Notes under the pieces: generated by a model
The model's input: only the letters and a program-made list of their open reading frames with translations
Told to the model about the DNA's origin: nothing
The model's database searches: none
Shown here: in pieces, positions 43,334 through 52,041 of the stretch
Numbering within the stretch: the stretch's first letter is position 1
Layout: every line of letters starts with the position of its first letter
Source of the DNA: UBA8886 sp002731655
Lineage (GTDB): Archaea > Thermoplasmatota > Poseidoniia > MGIII > CG-Epi1
Direction: 5' to 3'
Length of the DNA stretch: 53,030 bases
NCBI GenBank assembly: GCA_030754655.1
Contig: JASLZX010000006.1
Location: 1 to 53,030 of the forward strand
Made by a program: the position numbers and the translations under genes

Positions 43334-44853
43334 ACTTCTTCGGCTTCGGCGACCGTGAGTGGGCCGGCCTTGATTTTATCGGCGACGCGGTCGTTGAAGC
43401 CGAAGGCGAAGAGGGAAATGATAATCAGCCATTGCACCACCATCGTCAGGATTGTGAAGAGCCCGAGGTCCATGCCGCCAATCGGCGAAGACGAGCTATC
43501 CTGCAGTTTCTCGTAGATGAAGAAGCCGAAGACGAGCGCGAACTCGACCGGGAAGGCGTAGCGGATGATGTATTCCCACCACTTGCCAATGTAGAGGTCG
43601 CTGTATTCGGTGTTGATGAAGGTCTCGCGGAACTCGCTGGTGCCGAACTTCATCACCACTACCGCTACCATCAGCCCCGAAACGATGAGTCCGGTACCCC
43701 AGACAAAGTCCTGGTTATCAAGGAATTCGAGGCTGTAGGCCGACGGTAGCCCGCAGAGCGCGATGGCTATGCAGATGTATTTCACCGCCTCGTTGCGCTC
43801 CCAGCCCATATCAACAAAATTGCGTGCCGCAATCTCGATAGTAGCAATCATCGACGTAAGCGCGGCAAACGACATCGCCAGGAAAAATATGGCTCCCATC
43901 ACCCGCCCCCCCGGCATCGAAGCGAAGAGGGCCGTCAGGTGGACGAAGGTCAGCCCCGAGGAGCCTGCTTCGACTGCGGCGAGGCCATCGGCCGTGGTTT
44001 CCGACATGGCAAAAATCGTCCCGAGCACGGCGACACCCGCAATCAGCGAGACCGAGTTATTGCCAAGGCCGGTCAAGAAGGCGTTCAGCGCGATATCCTC
44101 TTTCTTCTTCATCGCCACGGCATAGGTAATTGCCATCCCGAAGCCGGCCGAAGTGGACCAGGCCGACTGCGTCAGTGCCCGAATCCACGTTTCCCCCTTG
44201 AAGAGGTATTCCCACTGCGGGATGAAGAGGAAGCGCAGGCCAGTCGCCGCGCCCGACGGATTGAGGATGAAGGGGTAAATCATTGCGATAATCAGGAAGC
44301 CGACCAGGCAGGGAATCAGGATGGTATTGGCGCGCTCAATCCCGCGGATGCCACCGTAGACGATTATCCCTGACAAGCTGACGGCGATGAGCTGGAACAT
44401 GACCACCTCCAACGGCGAATCGTGGATGAAGTTCTCCCACATCAACATCGTCGCCTTGGTGTCAGTGGCGAGGTCAATTTCCCCCGATAGCGCGACCCAA
44501 AAGTAGCGGATGGTCCAGCCCATAACGACCGCGTAGTAGAATCCGACCGCGACGCCGACCCACACCATCCACATCCCCATCCAGGTCCAGTTGCGCCCCG
44601 CCATGTCGCGCATCGAGCCGATGGTGCCGAGCCGTGTCTTCTTGCCGATAGCGAACTCGGCTATCAGCAGCGGAATCGACCACGCGAAGAGGAACAGCAG
44701 CCAGCCAATCATGAACGCCCCCCCGCCGTTGGCGGCCGCCTCGCGCGGGAAGCGCCAGATGTTGCCGGTGCCGACCGCGGCACCGATGGTGGTCAGGATG
44801 AGGCCCAGACGCGAGGAAAAAAGATCGTCGCCTCCGGCGTCCGGCTCCGTCAA
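43330..44853 (-). CDS. Sodium-dependent amino-acid symporter (SNF/LeuT family)
   Basis: 507 residues with about twelve hydrophobic segments. The first helix carries TIGAAVGTGNIWRFPREAA, matching the LeuT substrate- and sodium-binding signature (AVGLGNFLRFP). Helix 6-like residues lie in ALTQSAWSTSAGFGMAITYA. The family imports amino acids or related small molecules with sodium ions. The start is TTG at 44853 in a TTGA overlap with the stop of the M14 carboxypeptidase gene, so synthesis of exopeptidase and importer is coupled. In the membrane, probably importing amino acids released outside the cell. Confidence 0.93.
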   Translation of the reverse strand: MTEPDAGGDDLFSSRLGLILTTIGAAVGTGNIWRFPREAAANGGGAFMIGWLLFLFAWSIPLLIAEFAIGKKTRLGTIGSMRDMAGRNWTWMGMWMVWVGVAVGFYYAVVMGWTIRYFWVALSGEIDLATDTKATMLMWENFIHDSPLEVVMFQLIAVSLSGIIVYGGIRGIERANTILIPCLVGFLIIAMIYPFILNPSGAATGLRFLFIPQWEYLFKGETWIRALTQSAWSTSAGFGMAITYAVAMKKKEDIALNAFLTGLGNNSVSLIAGVAVLGTIFAMSETTADGLAAVEAGSSGLTFVHLTALFASMPGGRVMGAIFFLAMSFAALTSMIATIEIAARNFVDMGWERNEAVKYICIAIALCGLPSAYSLEFLDNQDFVWGTGLIVSGLMVAVVVMKFGTSEFRETFINTEYSDLYIGKWWEYIIRYAFPVEFALVFGFFIYEKLQDSSSSPIGGMDLGLFTILTMVVQWLIIISLFAFGFNDRVADKIKAGPLTVAEAEEV

Positions 44854-47165
44854 CCGCCTTCCTCCGCCGTCTGCTTGCGCCGCTCCGCAGCGATGGCGAG
44901 GCCCACCATGCGGTAGAGCCCGCCCCAGATGACGCCGTAGATGATGAGCATCATGAAACCGACCGCAAAGGCATCGGCGACGGGGTTGCCAAAGCCGATG
45001 ATGTCGTCGACAAAAATCTCGACAGGCGCGGCAGCCCCGTGACCGGTGTAGACGAAACCGCCCCCGAACTCGTTAGCGAGGCGGGAGTCCTGCGCCACAG
45101 CGTAGAACTGGATGTGTGTGGAGGAGTCAGTGGCGGGAATGTAGGCCCGGAAGACGGATTCACGCTGCGGAATCGTGAGGCCGGGGCTGAAATCCGAGTA
45201 AGCCCGCGGGTCACAGTCAACGATGCAGGACATGGGCAATTCGTTCCAGGCACCGGCCACCATTTCGGCCGTACGGTACCGCAGGACCAGCGAATCCTTC
45301 AGCATGAACTGGGCGTTCGCTACCTTAATCCTCACCGGCAGCTTGTCATCCGAGTAGTAGTCGCCGAAGTCAACTTCGGTGTCGGACTGGAAGCCTATGC
45401 TCTCGCCCTTCGAGGAGAGGAGGCTTAGCAACGGCATCATGGTCTGCTCCGGCGAATGGATGCCAAGGCCATTGATGTCGCCGAAGTCAGGGAACATCTG
45501 CCCAATCCGCGCTTCAGGGGATTCATCCAGCAGGTACATGTTGGTCATCAGGTGCATCCGCACGGTGGGACGAATGAGGAGCGGGTCGGCGTGGAAACCG
45601 CCCTGCAAGCCTCCCTGACTTCCGCAGCTGTTCAACTCAACGGTGTAGGAGAATGACCCCTGCATGCCGTAGAGCTGGTCGGTAAAGTCACCCGAGACCT
45701 TGTACCCGCCCTCATCCTTCCAGTTGCCGTAGCCGGTCAGGTTCATCAGTCCCTTGACCTGATTCTCCATGTAGAGCTCGTGCGGCGGGTCCTGGTCCTT
45801 GTACCCCCACGGCCAGATATAGAGCTCCGAACAGGCATGGTACGAAATGGAATTCATGATATTATGCTTCATGTCATGGGCTTCAGAGCGGTAATTCCGA
45901 ATATATTCGCCATCACTGACTGTGACAAACATGTCGGGCCAGTTCGCCCTGATGATGCCGTTCTGGTAATCTGCGAGATACTGGTCCTGTGGGTAGTCCT
46001 CGTAGATGTCAAGCCTCCAGGTCAAGTATTCGATGACCTGCGTTTCGGGCTCTGAAAATCCGCCTTCCTTGTCCTCGTCAACCATTCCGTCTTCATCCTT
46101 GTCAATGTGAATTGCATCTGGCGCGTCCTCGTCCACTCCAGTGACATCACCAGTATTCTGATCGCCAACCGCGCACGGATTTACAAAGAAACCTTCGTCA
46201 CAGTCTCCATCATCATCATTGAAATCCCGGGGGCCGTGATATACGTCTGAGCAAGGATTGTCGTCATCTACAGTGATTTCTACCTCCAAGTCATCTCCAA
46301 TCAGCGCCATGAACTGGGTGTTGTGTGACCATTCCAGCGGGTAGTTGCGATTCAGGTCAACACCGTCGCACTCGTCACCGTAGCGGTCATTGTCGTTGTT
46401 GTCGCGCATATTCTTGCGCCAGAAACGGCTTGGGTCTTCCCGGTCGTACATGTAGCCGTCCGGGTTCAGGACTGGGACAATCCAAATTTCCCGGTTGTTG
46501 ATTAGCTGGGTCACGCGCGCCTCGATGGGGTCTTCGTCGATACCTTCGTCGATAACGCCATCGCCGTCATTATCGATGCCGTCAAAGAGCGCCCGCCCTT
46601 CGGCGTCGACACGGCCGCCCTGCTCGCCATCGCCGTCGTTATCGACGCCGTCAATCGGGTCCTCGTTCACGAGCCCGTCACCGTCATTGTCGGTCGGCGG
46701 GGCACCGTAGAAATGGGTCAGGTAGTAGGCGAAATACATCGGGGTCACGACAGTCATCCACTCACGGGCGTGGTGGTTCCCGACGATGAAGAGCGTCTCC
46801 TCGTCGGGGTCATCGTAAAATGCCGGCTCGTTGGCGACGTTATCGGATATCTTGATGCCGTAGATTTCGTTCGCCTGCCAGGTCTGCCCGGCCGGAATCA
46901 AGTCGGTCAGCGTGTAGAATTCAACAATCCCGGGAAAGTCGTTGGCGAACCGCTGCAATGCGGAGACCACTTCGTAATATTCATGGTAATCATCGAAGAG
47001 CACGTCGAACGGGAAAGTGTTGGTGCGGTTCAGCGTGTCATTCTCGCCTTCGGCCGCTAGCGGGGTGGTCGTTGGCTGCGCCGTCGGTGACGGCGCTAGC
47101 GAGCCGGTGCTGAAGCTGGTGAGCAGCACCATAACTGCCAGCAGCGCTGCTGTCCCCTGTCGCAT
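44850..47165 (-). CDS. Secreted, membrane-anchored M14 zinc carboxypeptidase with calcium-loop insertions
   Basis: 771 residues. A signal peptide (about 1-24) precedes an M14 catalytic domain with all key residues: zinc ligands HAREW (about 132-136), NPDGY, DLNRNYP (near 269), the second His in SYHACSELYIWPWGY (near 441) and the catalytic Glu in SYTVELNS (near 508). Two acidic insertions rich in DNDGDGLVNED-type loops (about 155-215 and 300-355) look like TSP3/EF-hand calcium sites. A beta domain and a C-terminal membrane helix (about 735-757) end the protein. It should trim C-terminal residues from peptides at the cell surface. TATA spacing predicts a leaderless start at ATG 47165; an open extension upstream lacks coding character. 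Confidence 0.92.
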   Translation of the reverse strand: MRQGTAALLAVMVLLTSFSTGSLAPSPTAQPTTTPLAAEGENDTLNRTNTFPFDVLFDDYHEYYEVVSALQRFANDFPGIVEFYTLTDLIPAGQTWQANEIYGIKISDNVANEPAFYDDPDEETLFIVGNHHAREWMTVVTPMYFAYYLTHFYGAPPTDNDGDGLVNEDPIDGVDNDGDGEQGGRVDAEGRALFDGIDNDGDGVIDEGIDEDPIEARVTQLINNREIWIVPVLNPDGYMYDREDPSRFWRKNMRDNNDNDRYGDECDGVDLNRNYPLEWSHNTQFMALIGDDLEVEITVDDDNPCSDVYHGPRDFNDDDGDCDEGFFVNPCAVGDQNTGDVTGVDEDAPDAIHIDKDEDGMVDEDKEGGFSEPETQVIEYLTWRLDIYEDYPQDQYLADYQNGIIRANWPDMFVTVSDGEYIRNYRSEAHDMKHNIMNSISYHACSELYIWPWGYKDQDPPHELYMENQVKGLMNLTGYGNWKDEGGYKVSGDFTDQLYGMQGSFSYTVELNSCGSQGGLQGGFHADPLLIRPTVRMHLMTNMYLLDESPEARIGQMFPDFGDINGLGIHSPEQTMMPLLSLLSSKGESIGFQSDTEVDFGDYYSDDKLPVRIKVANAQFMLKDSLVLRYRTAEMVAGAWNELPMSCIVDCDPRAYSDFSPGLTIPQRESVFRAYIPATDSSTHIQFYAVAQDSRLANEFGGGFVYTGHGAAAPVEIFVDDIIGFGNPVADAFAVGFMMLIIYGVIWGGLYRMVGLAIAAERRKQTAEEGG

Positions 47166-47188
47166 GGCGGCGCCACCTGCCGGCCGGC

Positions 47189-47196
47189 TATAATAG
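47189..47196 (-). promoter_or_regulatory. TATA box of the M14 peptidase-symporter operon
   Basis: TATTATAG on the minus strand is centred about 27 bases before the peptidase ATG at 47165, predicting a leaderless mRNA. The same element is too close to the divergent zinc-protein gene (about six bases before TTG 47202) to serve that start. Confidence 0.55.
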
Positions 47197-47201
47197 TAAC
47201 C

Positions 47202-47420
47202 TTGAAGCGCGCCTTTTTGGGTGACGGCCGTTCGGCGGCCGTGTTGCGGTGCAAGGACTGCCCCCACTGGTATGGCGGCGAGGACTACGGTTACGGCAGC
47301 TGCCGACTCAAGTTGCGGCGCGAAGAGCAGCGCTTCCTGACCTTCGGCCAGCAGGAGTGCGACGAGGGAATGGAGGAAGGCGCGGTCAACGATGGCCGTG
47401 CGGGGGCGCCCGATGGCTAA
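47202..47420 (+). CDS. Small four-cysteine protein, start uncertain
   Basis: Up to 72 residues. CKDCPHWYGGEDYGYGSC and a later QQEC provide four cysteines that could bind one zinc ion. The remainder is charged and soluble. TTG 47202 gives the full frame; TTG 47217 or GTG 47241 are alternatives, and either would fit the nearby TATA element better. The stop overlaps the start of the acetyltransferase gene by eight bases, so translation is coupled. Family unknown. Confidence 0.65.
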   Translation: MKRAFLGDGRSAAVLRCKDCPHWYGGEDYGYGSCRLKLRREEQRFLTFGQQECDEGMEEGAVNDGRAGAPDG

Positions 47421-48261
47421 CGCGCCTGCGGCGCCCACAGTCCATCCGCTGGCTGCCGGCGACCTGGAGCTGGCACGGGCGCTGACCGACGGCGAGGGAT
47501 GGGGCAACTCGGCACGCGACTGGGAGCGGCTGCACGCGCTCGGCTCCGCGCTGGGCGCCGAAGTCAACGGCGTGGCCGCCGGCGTCTGCACAGCGCACGA
47601 TTACGGTGCGCTCGGGACAGTCGGCAACGTCGTCGTCGCGCCCGAGCAGCGCGGCTGCGGCGTGGGGGTCGCGCTGCTCGAGGCGGCACTGGAACGACTG
47701 GCGGGGTGCCGCGCGGTGCGGGTGCACGCGCTGATGCCGACCGCCGGCTTCTATCGCGCGCTCGGTTTCGAGGCGGAGGGGATGTCGACCCGCTTCCGGC
47801 TCTCGCCGGAGATACACGCGCTGGCGCCGTTCAACGTCGGTGATGCAGCGGTCGCGCCGGCACGCGACCGCTGGGACGAAGTGCTGGCTCTCGACGCGGC
47901 ACAGTTCGGCGGTGACCGCTCCATGCTGCTCGGGGCACTCGCGGAGGCAGTTCCCGAAGCGGCGCTCGCGCTCGACGGCGGCTACATCCTGGCAAAGGGC
48001 GAGCCGCCGCTCTACGAGCTGGGGCCGTGGGTGGTCAAGCCCGGCTGCCGCGGCTGGCGGGGGCTGCTTGAGGCAGCGGTCGCGGCGCTCCCCCGCACGG
48101 CAAGCGTCGAAATCATCGTCCCGTCACCCAACTTCCGCGTCACCAGCCTGCTCGAGGCGCAAGGCTGGGAAGCGGTCGACTACACGCTGGCGATGGTGCG
48201 CGGCGGCGGCTGGAGCGACGAGGGCAACATCTGCGCCCGCGCAGGAGGCGACAAGGGATGA
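47413..48261 (+). CDS. GNAT-family N-acetyltransferase with two domains
   Basis: 282 residues from ATG 47413. The first half is a GNAT domain with the acetyl-CoA motif VVVAPEQRGCGVGVALLEAAL and a following ALMPTAGFYRALGFEAEG. The second half (about 140-282; DGGYILAKGEPPLYELGPWV, then IIVPSPNFRVTSLLEAQGW) resembles the Acetyltransf_18 domain found at the C-terminus of YitH-like acetyltransferases. Substrate is unknown. The ATG is chosen because it falls in the overlap with the upstream gene; its stop overlaps cysS (ATGA). Confidence 0.88.
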   Translation: MANAPAAPTVHPLAAGDLELARALTDGEGWGNSARDWERLHALGSALGAEVNGVAAGVCTAHDYGALGTVGNVVVAPEQRGCGVGVALLEAALERLAGCRAVRVHALMPTAGFYRALGFEAEGMSTRFRLSPEIHALAPFNVGDAAVAPARDRWDEVLALDAAQFGGDRSMLLGALAEAVPEAALALDGGYILAKGEPPLYELGPWVVKPGCRGWRGLLEAAVAALPRTASVEIIVPSPNFRVTSLLEAQGWEAVDYTLAMVRGGGWSDEGNICARAGGDKG

Positions 48262-49517
48262 GCCGCGGGCTGCGGCTCTACAACAGCGCCACCCGCCGCA
48301 AAACGCGCTTCGCGCCAGCCGGCGACCCGGTGCGGCTCTACACCTGCGGGCCGACGGTCTACGCACCGGCTCATCTCGGGCACGCCAAGAGCTACGTCGC
48401 CATGGATGTGCTGCGGCGCTGGCTTGAATATCGTGGCTGCGCGGTGCGCCACGCACAGAATTTTACCGATATCGCTGACGAGACCGCGCAGGCGGCGGCG
48501 CGCGACGGAGTGCCGGAGGCGGAGCTGACCGCGCGCTACGAGACGGAATTCCTGACGCAGATGGACGCGCTCGGCAACCTGCGGCCGCACGCGCTACCGC
48601 GCGCTTCCGGCGTCGCCGACGAGATTGGCGCGCTGGCGGCGAGGCTGCTCGCCGACGGGCGGGCCTACGAGAGCGAGGGAGGCATCTGGCTCTCCGTCGC
48701 GCCGGAGCAGCACGGCGCGCTGCTCGGCACCGAAATCGAGGCGGCGCTCTGCCAACCGGCCGACGCGGTCGACCCCGGACCCAAGCGGGGGCCGTTCGAC
48801 TTCATGCTCTGGGGGCCGCCGCTGCCGGGCGGCCGCAGTTGGACCCCGAATGGTGCTCCGCGGGGGCGGCCGGGCTGGCACCTGGAGTGCACGCTGATGG
48901 CGTCGCGCGACCCGGGGCTGCCGCTCGACATCCACTTCGGCGGGGCCGATTTGGCGTATCCGCACCACGAGAGCGAGCTGCTGCTCGCCGACGCCTTGGG
49001 TCTAGGCGAATATTGCGGCGTGTGGATGCACAACGGACTGATGGAGGATGCCGACAGCAAGCTCTCGAAATCGCGCGGCGAGCGGCTTTCACTGGCGGCC
49101 ATCTTCGACGACTGCCCGCCCGCGGCGCTGCGATTCTACCTGCTGCAATACCACTACCGCGACTTCACCCCCTTCAGCGAAACGGCGCTGAAGGCCGCCT
49201 GCGCCGAAGGTGAAGCGCTGGGCTGGACCGCTGCCGAGGTGCTGACGGCGGGCGGCAGCCCGGATGCCGCCGCCCGCGACGAAAAACCGCATGGCGCTTC
49301 GCAGCTGGCGCGCGGCGACCCCGCCACGGCTGCGCTGCTGGCACGGCTCGAGGCGGCAATGGACGACGACCTTGGCTCCCCGCAGGCGGTCGCCGCGCTG
49401 CGCGAGCTGGACCCGCTGGCACGCGAGCGGCTCGACAGCGGCGGCGAACTGCGGGCAGTCACGGCGCTCTACCTCATTTTCCAACGCGCGCTGGGGGTGT
49501 TTCAGTGGCCATCGTAG
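48258..49517 (+). CDS. cysS: Cysteinyl-tRNA synthetase
   Basis: 419 residues, somewhat shorter than the usual 460 or so because of a short C-terminal domain. It charges tRNA-Cys. Motifs: YTCGPTVYAPAHLGHAKSYV (zinc Cys and HIGH-type HLGH), GWHLECTLM (zinc Cys), IHFGGADLAYPHHESE (zinc His and Glu region) and SKLSKSRGE (KMSKS-type). The mycothiol ligase MshC has similar motifs but is confined to actinobacteria. It overlaps the acetyltransferase gene by four bases and the next gene by 13. Confidence 0.93.
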   Translation: MSRGLRLYNSATRRKTRFAPAGDPVRLYTCGPTVYAPAHLGHAKSYVAMDVLRRWLEYRGCAVRHAQNFTDIADETAQAAARDGVPEAELTARYETEFLTQMDALGNLRPHALPRASGVADEIGALAARLLADGRAYESEGGIWLSVAPEQHGALLGTEIEAALCQPADAVDPGPKRGPFDFMLWGPPLPGGRSWTPNGAPRGRPGWHLECTLMASRDPGLPLDIHFGGADLAYPHHESELLLADALGLGEYCGVWMHNGLMEDADSKLSKSRGERLSLAAIFDDCPPAALRFYLLQYHYRDFTPFSETALKAACAEGEALGWTAAEVLTAGGSPDAAARDEKPHGASQLARGDPATAALLARLEAAMDDDLGSPQAVAALRELDPLARERLDSGGELRAVTALYLIFQRALGVFQWPS

Positions 49518-50122
49518 AGCAGTTCGCGGTCGGGCCGATGGCCAACTTTGCTTACCTGCTCGGCTGCGAAGAAACGCGTATCGCGGCGCTGGTTGACCCC
49601 TGCTTCAAGCCGGAAAAACTGGTCGCCCGCGCGGAGGCACTGGGCTACCGTGTCGAGTGGGTCATCAACACCCACGGCCACCACGACCACGTCAACGGCA
49701 ACGGTCGCGCGGTAGAGCTGACCGGCGCGAAAGTGGCGGCGCACCGTAAGGCGGAATTCACCGTCGACCGATTTTTAAAACACGGCGACACGCTGCGCGT
49801 CGGCGAAATCGCGGTCGGCGTGCTGCACACACCGGGTCACGCGCGCGACGCAATCTGCCTGCAAGCCGATGGACATATCTTCACCGGCGACACGCTTTTC
49901 GTCGGCGAGTGCGGCCGCACTGACCTGCCCGGCAGCGACCCGTACGCGATGCACCGCTCGCTCTTCGAAGTGCTGGCAGAAGTCCCGGATTCCGCAGTCG
50001 TCTGGCCGGGCCACGACTACGGCCCGCGCCCCAGCTCGACGATGGGTGCTGAGCGGCGCGAGAACTACGTGCTCGCGCCGCGGTCGCTCGAGGAATTTGT
50101 CGCGTTCATGGCGGAGCCGTAG
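49505..50122 (+). CDS. Metallo-beta-lactamase-fold hydrolase (glyoxalase II / persulfide dioxygenase-like)
   Basis: 205 residues. Metal ligands are visible in THGHHDHVNG (HxHxDH), HTPGHARDAI (His), FTGDTLFVGECGRTDLPGSDP (Asp) and WPGHDYGPRPSST (His). The GRTDLPG and GHDYG...SST combination is found in ETHE1-like persulfide dioxygenases and related glyoxalase II enzymes; either activity is possible. The start is GTG 49505, overlapping cysS by 13 bases. A sulfur-related role would suit its position next to cysteinyl-tRNA synthetase, but that is only suggestive. Confidence 0.88.
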   Translation: MAIVEQFAVGPMANFAYLLGCEETRIAALVDPCFKPEKLVARAEALGYRVEWVINTHGHHDHVNGNGRAVELTGAKVAAHRKAEFTVDRFLKHGDTLRVGEIAVGVLHTPGHARDAICLQADGHIFTGDTLFVGECGRTDLPGSDPYAMHRSLFEVLAEVPDSAVVWPGHDYGPRPSSTMGAERRENYVLAPRSLEEFVAFMAEP

Positions 50123-50170
50123 CGCTGGGGGGCGCCAACGGCTTAAACCAACGGCTGGAGCTCGCGAAGC

Positions 50171-50602
50171 ATGGCGCGCACGTGTCCCCGCTGTAGCACT
50201 GGCCTTGAACCGCGCAGCGTCACCAAAGATACGTTCGCGATAACCGTGGACGACTGCAAGGATTGCGGAGGGCTCTTCCTAGACCGGGGGGAACTGGCCC
50301 GACTGGCACCCGATAGCGCATCGGTCGAGGAGCTCACCAGCCAACTATCACGCGAGCCGGAAGCCGGCAAACACGACATTGCGTGCCCCCACTGCACCGG
50401 CCAGATGCACCTCACCAGCATCCCTGAACCAGAGGTGCAACTCGACATCTGCGGCGGTTGCAAGGGCATCTGGTTCGACCAGAATGAGCTTGAAGCATTG
50501 CAAAAAGTGGGCGACAGGGACGCAGCTCATCGCGAGGCAGACTCGGCTCCAGGGTTGAGCCTGTTGACAGATATAGTACAGATTCTGACCAGTGTCCTGT
50601 AG
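50171..50602 (+). CDS. Protein with two TFIIB-type zinc fingers (zf-TFIIB, COG3809)
   Basis: 143 residues. Two similar modules of about 40 residues each carry CPRC...CKDCGGLFLDRGEL (about 5-45) and CPHC...CGGCKGIWFDQNEL (about 70-110). This CxxC...CxxC with (G)xWFDxxEL pattern is the hallmark of the zf-TFIIB family, common as stand-alone or membrane-linked proteins of unknown role. A short hydrophobic C-terminus (LTDIVQILTSVL) follows. ATG 50171 is preceded by a 48-base gap. The gene is convergent with the one ending at 50605. Confidence 0.88.
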   Translation: MARTCPRCSTGLEPRSVTKDTFAITVDDCKDCGGLFLDRGELARLAPDSASVEELTSQLSREPEAGKHDIACPHCTGQMHLTSIPEPEVQLDICGGCKGIWFDQNELEALQKVGDRDAAHREADSAPGLSLLTDIVQILTSVL

Positions 50603-50610
50603 CGCTACAG
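50597..50610. repeat. 14-bp perfect palindrome joining two convergent stop codons
   Basis: CTGTAGCGCTACAG reads the same on both strands and contains both TAG stop codons (50600-50602 plus, 50605-50607 minus). The shared 3' ends would form the same short hairpin in both transcripts. It may help termination or mRNA stability, or be coincidence from Leu-stop and Leu-stop codons meeting. Confidence 0.6.
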
Positions 50611-51072
50611 CTCCCGCCCGGGCCGTTGCGCCAGCCGTTCCTGCAGCGCATCAGCGACCGCTCCGGCCGGTAGATGCTGCTCGGTGAGCCAGCCGAAGCG
50701 CTCGAGCGAGACCGCGACGCCGTCTTCCACCAGCTTGACCGAGAGCACGCGCGCGAGCGGGATGTGCCAGCCATCGAGCAGCAGGTGTTCGCGCTCGAGC
50801 GCCAGCGAACGCGGCAGCGCGAGGTAGGCGACGACGAGCGCCAGCAGCGCCAGCGCGGGACGCGGGTCGTTACCCTGCGCGCGGTCGAGCAGCAGCACCA
50901 GCAGCGCCGCGGTCGGCATCAGCCAGCCATAGGTGCCCTTGCGTGCCAATTCCGCCTGCCAGTCGAGCCGCTGGACAATTGCGTCGGCAGCCGGCTTGCG
51001 CTGCAAAATCAGCAGGTCGAACAGCAGCACCCCCCCGAGAGATAGCTTGAGCAGCAGCAGCCAGTCGGTCAC
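50605..51072 (-). CDS. Small membrane protein with PH-like C-terminal domain
   Basis: 155 residues. Two to three hydrophobic segments (about 4-22, 48-62, 72-88) precede a soluble part (about 90-155) with a pattern like bacterial PH domains (LEREHLLLDGWHIPLARVLS, then VAVSLERFGWL). No family name is firm. Start GTG 51072 overlaps the tmk stop (GTGA), so it is the last gene of a three-gene operon with tmk and a Cys-rich protein. Confidence 0.75.
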   Translation of the reverse strand: MTDWLLLLKLSLGGVLLFDLLILQRKPAADAIVQRLDWQAELARKGTYGWLMPTAALLVLLLDRAQGNDPRPALALLALVVAYLALPRSLALEREHLLLDGWHIPLARVLSVKLVEDGVAVSLERFGWLTEQHLPAGAVADALQERLAQRPGREL

Positions 51073-51683
51073 TCCGTCGCCTCCTGCACCAGCGCCCAGA
51101 CGTCGGCCATGACCGCTTTCGGCGGCCGCGTCGCATCGAGGATGCGCACCAGCGGGTCGTCACGCAGCGCGAGATAGGCGGCGCGGACGCGCTCGAGGTG
51201 GTCGGCGCGCTCGAAGGTATCGGCGACCGAGTGCGAATGGACTCGCTCGAGCGCCTGCTCCACGGGCAAGTCGAAGACCAGCACGAGCACCGGCGCGGGT
51301 GCGAAGGAGTTGAGCGCACGGATGCGTTCGGCAGGAATCCCGGCGGCGCACTGGTAGGCCAGCGCCGAGTAGTAGTACCGGTCCATCAGCACGATTTCGC
51401 CCCGCTCGAGCGCCGGCGCGATGCGGTCGGCGACATGCTCGCGCCGGTCAGCGGCGAAGAGCGTCAGGATTTCCTCGGCGTCTGCGGTCCGCTCACCGCG
51501 CAGCACCTCCTTCAGCCGGCTACCATTCGGGCCGTCGGTCGGTTCCTTCAGCACGACTACCGTGTGGCCCGCCTCGCGCAGCCGCTCCGCCAGCAGTCGC
51601 GCCTGCGTCGACTTGCCGCAGCCGTCGATTCCCTCCAGGTCTATGAGCACGCTGCGGCGAGCCCGCGGCTGCTTATGAGCCAT
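51069..51683 (-). CDS. tmk: Thymidylate kinase
   Basis: 204 residues from ATG 51683. It phosphorylates dTMP to dTDP. Visible are the P-loop DLEGIDGCGKSTQARLLAE, the DR(Y) motif LMDRYYYSALAYQ, LVFDLPVEQALERVHS, and the lid region ADTFERADHLERVRAAY. The chosen ATG lies 11 bases inside the end of the upstream Cys-rich gene; a start 42 bases further up adds a basic stretch without family match. Overlaps couple all three genes of this operon. Confidence 0.94.
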   Translation of the reverse strand: MAHKQPRARRSVLIDLEGIDGCGKSTQARLLAERLREAGHTVVVLKEPTDGPNGSRLKEVLRGERTADAEEILTLFAADRREHVADRIAPALERGEIVLMDRYYYSALAYQCAAGIPAERIRALNSFAPAPVLVLVFDLPVEQALERVHSHSVADTFERADHLERVRAAYLALRDDPLVRILDATRPPKAVMADVWALVQEATE

Positions 51684-51987
51684 CCTGCGCCGGCGGCCGC
51701 CCGTGGGCCAGCGCCCGCTCCTCAACCAGCTGCGGGTTCAGGTTGGGGCGACAGTGCCAGTGGAAATGGTCGGGGAATTCAGCAGGAAAGCGGTCAATCA
51801 GGTAATTGCCGCGGCCGTAGAGCACGTTGCCGTGCTGGCGTAGCGCGTCGCGCATCTCGCGCCACTGCGCCCGCGAAGGCTCGGTGCCATGCGCGCTCCA
51901 GAGCAGCAGCGGCAGCCCGCAACCGGGGCAGTCGACAATGCGCCAGGCAGAGTCACCCGCCGGAAGCACGCAGAGCTGGCATTCCAT
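51673..51987 (-). CDS. Small Cys/His protein, possibly HIT-like
   Basis: 104 residues. The N-terminus carries MECQLC and, about 25 residues later, CPGCGLPL, two pairs that could bind zinc. Further on PDHFHWHCRPNLN resembles the HxHxH tract of HIT-superfamily proteins, though the spacing is not canonical. The same two elements recur in a family of short bacterial and archaeal proteins whose role I do not know. ATG 51987 is centred 29 bases from a TATA-like element shared with the divergent gene at 52042. Confidence 0.6.
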   Translation of the reverse strand: MECQLCVLPAGDSAWRIVDCPGCGLPLLLWSAHGTEPSRAQWREMRDALRQHGNVLYGRGNYLIDRFPAEFPDHFHWHCRPNLNPQLVEERALAHGRPPAQDGS

Positions 51988-52010
51988 GCGTTGCCACGGG
52001 ACGGCATAGG

Positions 52011-52020
52011 CACTATATCC
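52011..52020. promoter_or_regulatory. Shared TATA-like element between two small zinc-protein genes
   Basis: CACTATATCC, with core CTATATC centred near 52015, lies about 26 bases before the ATG at 52042 (plus) and about 28 before the ATG at 51987 (minus). The near-palindromic core could direct leaderless transcription both ways. Confidence 0.5.
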
Positions 52021-52041
52021 CACCTCGTTCTACCGGCACTA

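Noticed and set aside
47166..47591. N-terminal extension of the M14 peptidase to 47591
   Set aside because: The signal peptide and the TATA spacing both place the start at 47165; the extension overlaps two divergent genes.
48258..49517. MshC-type mycothiol ligase instead of CysRS
   Set aside because: No mycothiol context and an archaeal genome; all CysRS motifs are present.
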